From Ovis canadensis (Eukaryota; Chordata; Mammalia; Artiodactyla; Bovidae): 64,000 nucleotides of DNA. The notes under the pieces are model-generated. The model saw only the letters and a program-made list of their open reading frames with translations. It did no database searches and was not told the origin of the DNA. Numbering within the stretch: position 1 is the stretch's first letter; each line of letters starts with the position of its first letter. Positions 57,297-64,000 of the stretch are shown here, one piece after another. The stretch is taken from NCBI RefSeq assembly GCF_042477335.2, contig NC_091263.1:74202501-74266500 (forward strand), written 5' to 3'. The translations under genes and the position numbers were made by a program.

Positions 57297-57890
57297 CCGT
57301 CCCCGCCTCCTTCCCTCACCCCTCCCCCCGCCCCTCCTGCTTCATCTCACCACTCCCCTCCCCCATGCCCCTCCCCCCGCCCCTCCTCCCTTCCCACTCT
57401 CCATCCCCTCCTCCTCCCTTCCTACCTCCCCTCTCCTTTCCCACCGTCCCCCTCCCCCTCCTCCCCTCCCCCTCCTCCCCTCCCCCTCCTCCCCTCCCCC
57501 TCCTCCCCTCCCCCTTCTCCCCTTCTCCCCTCCCCCTTCTCCCCTTCTCCCCTCCCCCTTCTCCCCTCCCCCTCCTCCCCTCCCCCTTCTCCCCTTCTCC
57601 CCTCCCCCTTCTCCCCTCCCCCTTCTCCCCTTCTCCCCTCCCCCTTCTCCCCTCCCCCTTCTCCCCTTCTCCCCTCCCCCTTCTCCCCTCCCCCTTCTCC
57701 CCTTCTCCCCTCCCCCTTCTCCCCTTCTCCCCTCCCCCTTCTCCCCTCCCCCTTCTCCCCTTCTCCCCTCCCCCTTCTCCCCTCCCCCTTCTCCCCTCCC
57801 CCTTCTCCCCTCCCCCTTCTCCCCTCCCCCTTCTCCCCTCCCCCTTCTCCCCTCCCCCTTCTCCCCTCCCTCTCCCCTTCTCTCTCTGGC
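57297..57890. repeat. ~590-bp near-pure polypyrimidine tract (CCCCTCCCCCTTCTC array)
   Basis: The + strand is almost entirely C and T, dominated by TTCTCCCCTCCCCC and TTCTCCCCTTCTCC units. The complementary strand carries dense G4-5 runs. It lies about 740 bases upstream of the MGLL exon at 58630. Confidence 0.97.
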
Positions 57891-58629
57891 TCCTGTGCCT
57901 CGCCTGCAGGGGAGTCTAGTTGCACCGTCCAGCATCTGAACGCCCTCCTGTAACCCCCTCCCCACACTGGGTGAGTCTGGGGCCCCGCCTGTGTCCCCGG
58001 ATGGGCTCACCACGCCGCAGGCTTTCGGGGGGACCGGGTGCCCAGCCAGGCTCTGCTGCCAGTCCTGTGGCTTGCTCTGCACAGGTTTGGGTGCGGGAAG
58101 CCTCACACCTTCCTCCGTCCTTGATTCACTCGAGCCCCGTCTGCAGCGTGCCCAGCGCAGCTCGGAACTGTGCCAGGCGCAGAGAAGCAGAGGCTCCGTG
58201 TGTCCTCAGCGAGGCTGCGGGGGGGGGGAGGGTGTGTGCGCGCAGGATGAAGCGAGGCGCATGACCCTGGGTGGGGGGTGTGTCTGCGTCCAAGTGACAG
58301 GCCGCCCCGTGTCCCCACAGCTCAGCCAGCGCGGCCCGGGAGCTGTGGCTTCAGGGCCCAAATGGCAGCCGTAGGCCTGGCCCCCGGCCCCCCCGCCCCC
58401 GCTCCTTCTACGCGGCTCTCCTCTCTGGGGTCACCTGCCCTCTAGGGCGGCTCGCCTGGGCCCGGAGGCCTGGCTGGGGCCTCCCGGCCACTCACTACGG
58501 CCCTGACCTCGGTGCCCCGCTTGCCTCCGACCCAGGCGGCGCCCTCAGCGGCGCTGCCAGCCAGGAGCCCGGGACCCCGCGGCGGCCTCCGTGCTTCAGC
58601 CTCCCTAACGGCCGTCTCTCGTCCCGCAG
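57891..58629. other. MGLL: Intron sequence leading to the 58630 exon
   Basis: GC-rich, including a G9 run near 58222. The last 30 bases hold the branch point and acceptor of the next exon. Confidence 0.5.
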
Positions 58630-58736
58630 GGCGCTGGTGTTCGTGTCCCACGGGGCCGGCGAGCACTGCGGCCGCTACGAGGAGCTGGCGCAGATGCTGG
58701 TGGGGCTGGGCCTGCTGGTCTTCGCCCACGACCACG
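58630..58736 (+). CDS. MGLL: MGLL, second recognised coding exon (oxyanion-loop exon)
   Basis: This 107-bp exon continues MGLL from residue 42 to 77 (counting from MPEE). It encodes FVSHGAGEH and RYEELAQML, then [14 protein letters not shown] is the conserved HG motif of the alpha/beta-hydrolase fold; by family knowledge Ala51 supplies an oxyanion-hole backbone NH, and it falls at residue 51 here. The first base completes the Arg codon left open at 26149. The acceptor is CCCGCAG at 58629, with a strong candidate branch point CCCTAAC at 58603-58609. The donor is CACG|GTGAGT at 58736/58737. The exon ends in phase 1, consistent with a split Val codon before the next GHG segment. The nucleophile elbow, acidic residue and catalytic His are in later exons outside the window. 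Relative to human, substitutions such as Gly69 are conservative and the frame is intact. Confidence 0.96.
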
Positions 58737-59607
58737 GTGAGTACCGGCCCGCTCCGGGCCCCCCGTCCGCCTCGCCCCACCCTGCTCCCTCCCCGGGCAT
58801 CCCGCTCTGCTTCCCGCCCTGACACGGGCGAAAGGCGTTCTCCGTGGGCTGCTTCTAAGTGAAAAACAGTTCTGTAAGCAAAAAAAAGTGTCTGGCCCGC
58901 AGTTTCTGTTACGGCCGGGACTGAATGCAGGCTGATTGGAAGTCTCCACTGAAAACCCCCAGAGTCGGGATCCGTTTGTACGCGAGCTCGTCCCAGGCCA
59001 CGTCACCCTCTCTCACGTCCATTAAGCGCCCCCCGTGAAAAACCGGCCCTGGTTTCCCCTCGAGGGACTGCGGACGATGCTGACTCAGTGCAAGCTGGTT
59101 CCCAGCCCGCGGAGACCTCCAGGCGTGTCCAGGGCACTTCAGACCGGGGCGACAGTCAGGGCCTCGAGGGCCGTGCGGGCCCGAGAACCCCCCGACACGG
59201 GGCTCGTTCACTCGCACGCCTGCGCACGCACACGCCCGCAGGCCAAGCCTGTAGCTCCTCCTCAGTGTGAAGTCCGCAGCAGCCACCAAAGCGCAGCGTC
59301 TGCTGCCTGAGTCTGCGGCTCTCGCTGGGCGGGCGGTGTTCTCCGTGTCTGGGATGGCCCCCAGCCGAGATCTTTCTCTGCCTGAAAGTGAAGCTGGAAG
59401 AGTTCTCGTGACAGAACGTGGTGATTTCTGCGCTGCTGCAAGGCGGAAATCCATCACTGTCGCCCAGATGCAGAAACCGTGCTTGTGTTCCGTCCGGTAT
59501 GGAAATGATGAGCTGCAGAGGGGGTGGGGGGCAGTGCCGGGCCTGGGGGGTCCTGGTGCCGGGGGACGCTTCGGGCGCTCTGTGTATAGGAACTGCAGCT
59601 GGGCTTG
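58737..59607. other. MGLL: Start of the following MGLL intron
   Basis: Begins GTGAGT. Unique GC-rich sequence without recognised exons. Confidence 0.6.
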
Positions 59608-59957
59608 TGGTCCAGTCATGTCTGGCTCTTTGCGACCCCATGGACCACAGCACGCCAGGCCTCCCTGTCCATCACCAACTCCCGGAGCGTGCTCAAACTC
59701 GTGTCCATCGAGTCAGTGATGCCATCCAACCATCGCATCCTCTGTCGTCCCCTTCGCCTCCTGCCTTCAATCTTTCCCAGCATCTCGGTCTTTTTCAGTG
59801 AGTCAGCTCTTCCCGTCAGGTGGCCAAAGGATTGGAGTTTCAGCTTCAGCATCACTCCTTTCAGTGAATACTCAGGACCAGTTTCCTTTAGGATGGACTG
59901 GTTGGCTCTCCTTTTGAGTTGCGGTGCTGGAGAAGACTCTTGAGAGTCCCTTGGACT
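59608..59957 (-). mobile_element. BovB LINE 3' end with inverted 5' piece
   Basis: 59608-59913 is antisense BovB ending at GGTTGGCTCTCCTT. 59914-59957 switches to the sense strand (TTGAGTTGCGGTGCTGGAGA ... CCCTTGGACT). In element order the two pieces are adjacent, missing only about two bases, as expected for twin priming. Confidence 0.85.
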
Positions 59958-60614
59958 GTGACTTGGTTGCCAAGAGCCCTTTTCCAGCCAGATACACGCA
60001 AGGGCCCTGGTCCTTCTAACTGAGAATATTGACCGAGGCCTTGCTCACCGTGGGCTTCACGTTCCCTCGTGCTCTGCAGACGTTCCCAGTGATCTTTGTG
60101 GCCCATCTGAGAGGGAACATTCGAGGACTAGCCTGAGTTTCGCAGCGGGATGCCACGCTGCCGTTATTTACTCCGGTGCTCCCCACATTGTGAGGCCCGT
60201 GGTGGGGATGACTTACTTTCTATCACCTTCGTCTCCGGTAACATTTGTTACAAGGAGCTGACAACACGGGGGCGTTCTGAAAGCAAAGAGTGTTTGTATC
60301 AGACAAACACAAGACAGCTCCAGCGGAATTTCGAGATAATCTGGTTTGTCCTGGCATCAACCACCCTCTTGTCAGCTGCCCCGGCCAGATCCGTGGGAGC
60401 GGGTAACTGCGTCATGCCTTGTTTGTGTGTGTGACCGTGGAACACTGAGAAACAATTGGAAGAGTTTTTTTTTTAAGAGTAAAGAGAGAAAAGAAACAAC
60501 CCCCCCTTTGAAGCTGAGGCCTGACTCTCGCTGACTTCCAAATATAGCTTGACCATGCAGGCTGGCGCTCACTTTGCTTGACTGATTGAGCGGTTTCTTG
60601 CAGTGACTCACGGG
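59958..60614. other. Unique intronic sequence
   Basis: No gene recognised. A T10 run at 60465-60474 is flanked by AAGAGT on both sides. Confidence 0.4.
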
Positions 60615-61923
60615 CCGTCTTGCTGGGGTCCAGCCCCGGTGGATCCAGGGAATTCGAAGGGTGGACAGCGTTGGCGAGGAAAGACTTATTTGTTTATTGA
60701 TATAAGATTAGATTAAGAAACAACAGTGTAGTAGGAGAATCAAGTGGAGGAAGAGGGCTGAATAGCTTGGATTACTCGGAAGACCAATGCAATTCCAGAC
60801 AAGGAATCTGCACCATCTGCGTTGGGCCACCGGCGCCCGCTTGAATATCTAAGGGTGCCTCGCCTTAGGCTCCCTGTCGAGCGGGTCTTAACAGCCAGGG
60901 CAAGTAAGTAGGCATGGCGAGCCTCCGCGCCCCAGGTGGAGATTCAGCCTGAAATTAGAGTAAAGAGCAGAGAGAGGGAAAGGGAGAGAAGAAAGAGACA
61001 TGGGGGAAACCAGTCCAGCGACTGGCTCCGGCCCCTGTTGTTCAGAAGGCCTTTTATACTTTTGATAAAACATGGAGATCAATGGGTAACACAAAGTTAT
61101 GCAGCGTTAGCAGCCCAGACTCTTATCAAAACCAGGCTTTTCTCTCTGCATACCTAATTGTATACACAAGTCTTAGGTGATTTACATCATCTTCTGGCCA
61201 AAAAGGCCAAGTAACATTTTACAGCCTTTTTTCTGATAAGGGTTTGTCAACCAGAAGACTTATTTGTGTTGATCTTCCCAAGGTCTGGTGCCACTCTCAG
61301 AAAGCACTAAATAAAGTTACATTCTTACACAGCAAAGATACAGCAACTTATAACAAGTAGAGGGAGTACAGTGATTTACAGCAAAAGAGAAGCAATTAAC
61401 TCAAAAGTCTAGTGTTGCTAACATCAAAACTACTATGTATCTTTTTCTACATCCTGCTTACATTGAGTAACATCCTTCCAGGTGCCTAAAAGATGAAGAA
61501 TATGGAGGCCTGGCTGCAGTCATTGAGTCAACAGTGAAAACACTCCACCAATATAATTTTTAACTCTTTAGAAAAGGCTCTGTATCTTTAAGATGCTTTC
61601 AAGCTTTGTGCCTCTCTCGGTTGGGGGGCTGTAAGCAATTCACAAGCTGTAAGAGGTCCAGGGAACCTGTTAGGCAAGCTAGAGAGCAATCAGAAGGGGT
61701 TAACTGAAACATCCCTTTCAAATGCAGACGACTAAAGCCCTGATTTGACTTTTTCCAGAGAATGTCAGAAGAGTGGAAAAGCAGGCAGATCCTTATTTTT
61801 GGGGGGTGGATGCTCAGGAAATTCCAGGGGGAAAACCTGAGGTCTGATTAGCCTTGCCCTCAGAGCTCTGCCGCATGACCTTGTCACGGGAGGAATTCCT
61901 CACGCGGGCTCCCGGCACCGTCT
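60615..61923 (-). mobile_element. Solo LTR of a class II (ERVK-like) endogenous retrovirus with 6-bp target duplication
   Basis: The LTR runs 60621-61917 (1,297 bases), begins TG and ends CA on the + strand, and is flanked by CCGTCT at 60615-60620 and 61918-61923. Six-base duplications are usual for class II (betaretrovirus-like) elements. Read on the minus strand it has a TATA-like TATAAAAGG at about 61050-61058 and a polyadenylation-type AATAAA near 60693, in the right order for U3-R-U5. The interior and second LTR are missing, so this is the product of LTR-LTR recombination. No viral protein-coding sequence remains. Confidence 0.85.
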
Positions 61924-63044
61924 CTCTGGCAAGTACCTGGTGGAGGTACTTTTACTCAAGACGTGAGCTGTGTGACCGTCCTCATCTGGCGCTGAGGGTG
62001 GCCAAGGCTCCCTTCGTGGGAGAAGCGGGTGCAGGGGTCCTGTGCAGGCTGGGGAAGGAGCTGCTGGTGGTCAGCGCCCGGAGCCCTGTATTTCTCATGG
62101 AGAGGCGGGGCTGGGGGTCCCAGGGGGCTGGAGCCCAGGCCTCTGGTGCCTCCTTCCTCTCTTCATGTGGCTGACCCGTTCACACCAGGCTGACCCCTAC
62201 GGAGAGGGGCTTCGTTCTTTTCTGCTTAGCTGTTAAATATGAGCAGGCCTCCATGGGGAGAGTGTCAGAGCAGTGATGTGGCCAGTTGGAGGGAGAGGGC
62301 CCAGGGCCTGGCGGATGCCACCTCCCTGTCTCTGGGGTCTGCAGTCGTTTGTCACCCCTCTGCCCCGGGAACCTGCCCCCCACCCCCCGACCTGAGGCAG
62401 ACACGCCTGTGTCCAGCCACCTGGACCGCGATCCCAGCCGTGGACCTCAGACGCCCAGCCATTCCCAGCCCCAGTTTCCTCATCTACCAAACGGACAGGC
62501 GGTGTGCTGATAGAATGGGAATAGGCATGTCCGGGGGCAGCAGAGGGTGGTGCCTCCTCTCCACTCTGCCAGCTGCGAGGCCCCCTCCGGCCCCCTTGCA
62601 GGGCAGCAGGCGCACTGGACCGGGGACGTCGAGGCCAGAGGCAGCGGTGCTGGGTCCTTGGGTCCCCTTTCTGGCCGCAGCGGCTCCAGGGGAGATTGGC
62701 CTAAGGATAGACAATGCTTCTCAAAGCGAACAGACCTACCAAGGGTGGGTTCAAGGCTGCTTCCTGGGACATGATCCATAGAAGCACGGCTTCCTGCAGA
62801 TCCTATGCTGACTCGATTTTAGGTTAAATCTGGTTGCTTGGCTGAGCTCCGGGGTTTCCTTGTTCAGACGGAAGCCTGGGGACTTTGGGGCCGGGTGGCC
62901 GGCTGCGTCTCCCCACACGCCCCGTGGGCTGCGAACACAAGGTGCTCAGCTAGCGTCTTGCTTAACTGTTTTGTTTGACCTTAGACTTTTATAGGCGGCC
63001 TCATGGACACAGAGGACTCTGCCAGAAGTGAGAACTTCATTCCT
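61924..63044. other. Unique intronic sequence
   Basis: No exon recognised on either strand. Confidence 0.4.
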
Positions 63045-63190
63045 GCCGTTCATTAAGTGCCAGCTGTGTGCCAGGCTCTGGCTGGGGCCCTTCTCATGCT
63101 CTATCTCCAAGCCTCGTAACGCTTGAGTCCATCCCCCTGTTTCAGAGGTGAAGGTCTGAGGCCCTCCTCATCCACACACGTACCGGCGTC
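63045..63190 (+). mobile_element. MIR SINE relic
   Basis: CATTAAGTGCCAGCTGTGTG, CCAGGCTCTGGCTGGGGCCC and the CCCCCTGTTTCAGAGGTGAA core identify MIR. Confidence 0.75.
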
Positions 63191-64000
63191 AGACCCCTGA
63201 TCTTGGTAAATTATTTCAAATGAGGGGTTGTTTTCTCCCAGGACGAGCAGAGCCCGAGGTGGGTTCAGGACACCGCTGTGTCTGTCGGCCCGAGGCTGCG
63301 TCTGCAGCTCTGCTCAGCTGCTCTTAGCACGTGGCTTTCATGCCCACGGGTACTGGCTCTGGCCTGCGGTCTCGCAGGAAGGCGATGCAGGAAGGCGATG
63401 CAGGAAGCGGTGGAGAGGCCGGGCTGGGCTCCTGCCAGGAGAGCAGACCTGTCTCGGTGCTTCCGCCGAGCTCCAGCCACACTGTGTGCGGCGACCGGGG
63501 GGGTGGGGGGGCATCCAGCTTGTTCGCTGTGTGTTTGCTGATCCCGACCAAACCGGGCTCTGTGAGCAGGGAGGACGCAGCGTGGACCCTCCAGGCGCCC
63601 CTCCTCCTCTGCCTGCCACACCGCGGGCTCATCGTTGAACAGAGCTTTTCTCAACCGTCTCCACCCTGTGTATTTTGTGAGCCGTGTTTAACTCACAGCG
63701 GCACCTCTCCATCTCACCCGTCCCCGTCGGCTTTCCGAAGCTCCGGTGAGGAGGACGTTGCCAGGGTTATTGGTGCACCACGTTCTGATGCGGTGACCGT
63801 TTCAATCAGGTGGACGTTCCTGACCGTGCGTTAGCCCTGGGTCAGGTGCTGTCGAGGGGGAGCGCGTGGACACGGGCCCTGCCCCTGTGTGCAGCCCCCG
63901 TCAGGGTTCTCACTATCCGCGGAGGAAACTCTCCCTTCTGCTGACGGCAGCAAGCTCCCGGTGGCTACGGGTGGAGACAGTCGTCCCGCCCTTGGTCCCA
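63191..64000. other. Unique intronic sequence with a 13-bp short repeat
   Basis: AGGAAGGCGATGC occurs twice in tandem at 63376-63401, then starts a third time. No exon recognised before the window edge. Confidence 0.45.

Larger units (their letters stand above)
26150..58629 (+). other. MGLL: MGLL intron between the two recognised coding exons (~32.5 kb)
   Basis: The intron begins GTCAGT and ends CCGCAG. It is mostly GC-rich unique sequence interrupted by the repeats listed separately. Long open frames here (for example 51498-52538 and 54066-55199 on the + strand) lack recognisable domains and follow from high GC content. No additional MGLL-like exon was seen in the translated frames. Confidence 0.85.

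Noticed and set aside
57247..58106. Pro/Ser/Leu-rich (+) and Gly/Arg/Glu-rich (-) frames over the C/T tract
   Set aside because: They simply translate the simple repeat in every frame; this is not evidence for a protein.
60455..60482. Third tail-only insertion (T10 flanked by AAGAGT)
   Set aside because: The flanking repeat is only six bases, too short to distinguish from chance.

Overview
The window is vertebrate nuclear DNA from a ruminant, most likely a bovid. The evidence is its repeats: many copies of the tRNA-headed Bov-tA/BOV-A2 SINE, several BovB (RTE-clade) LINE fragments, CHR-type cetartiodactyl SINEs, a ruminant class II endogenous retroviral solo LTR, older L1, and scattered MIR/Tigger relics. 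Species cannot be fixed by eye. There are no bacterial-type operons, CRISPR arrays or phage genes, and most long open frames come from GC-rich DNA or lie inside repeats.

The one protein-coding gene I can support is MGLL (monoacylglycerol lipase), on the + strand. A CpG island at about 24.49-25.48 kb is the likely promoter and first-exon region. The first recognised coding exon is 26005-26149 and the next is 58630-58736. Both have good acceptor and donor sites and compatible phases, and both match the N-terminus of mammalian MGLL, including the HGAGEH oxyanion-loop motif. The catalytic Ser, Asp and His are encoded beyond the right edge. Thus 1-24 kb is upstream intergenic DNA, 26.15-58.63 kb is one ~32.5-kb intron, and 58.74-64 kb is the start of the next intron.

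Upstream region (1-24.4 kb): SINEs, a CHR SINE split by an old LTR, a Tigger relic, an inverted pair of BovB elements (8.4-11.1 kb) with a 412-codon reverse-transcriptase remnant, and an old L1 (18.6-22.6 kb) broken up by later insertions. Intron 2: BovB and Bov-tA insertions, an L1 3' end (37-38.65 kb), an antisense L1 3' end (43-43.9 kb), an (AGC)11 microsatellite inside a BOV-A2 array, a 30-bp minisatellite (56.63-56.85 kb) and a ~590-bp pure C/T tract (57.3-57.89 kb) just upstream of the exon at 58.63 kb. Downstream intron: a BovB copy with a 5' inversion (59.6-59.96 kb) and a 1,297-bp solo LTR with a perfect 6-bp target duplication (60.62-61.92 kb).

I did not find a new multi-gene system. 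The most unusual structures are two apparent 'tail-only' retro-insertions (pure or nearly pure A/T tails flanked by 13-14-bp direct repeats), the minisatellite with an invariant 20-bp core and a switching 10-bp cassette, the long polypyrimidine tract, and the twin-primed BovB. Repeat boundaries are read by eye and are good to roughly 5-20 bases unless stated.
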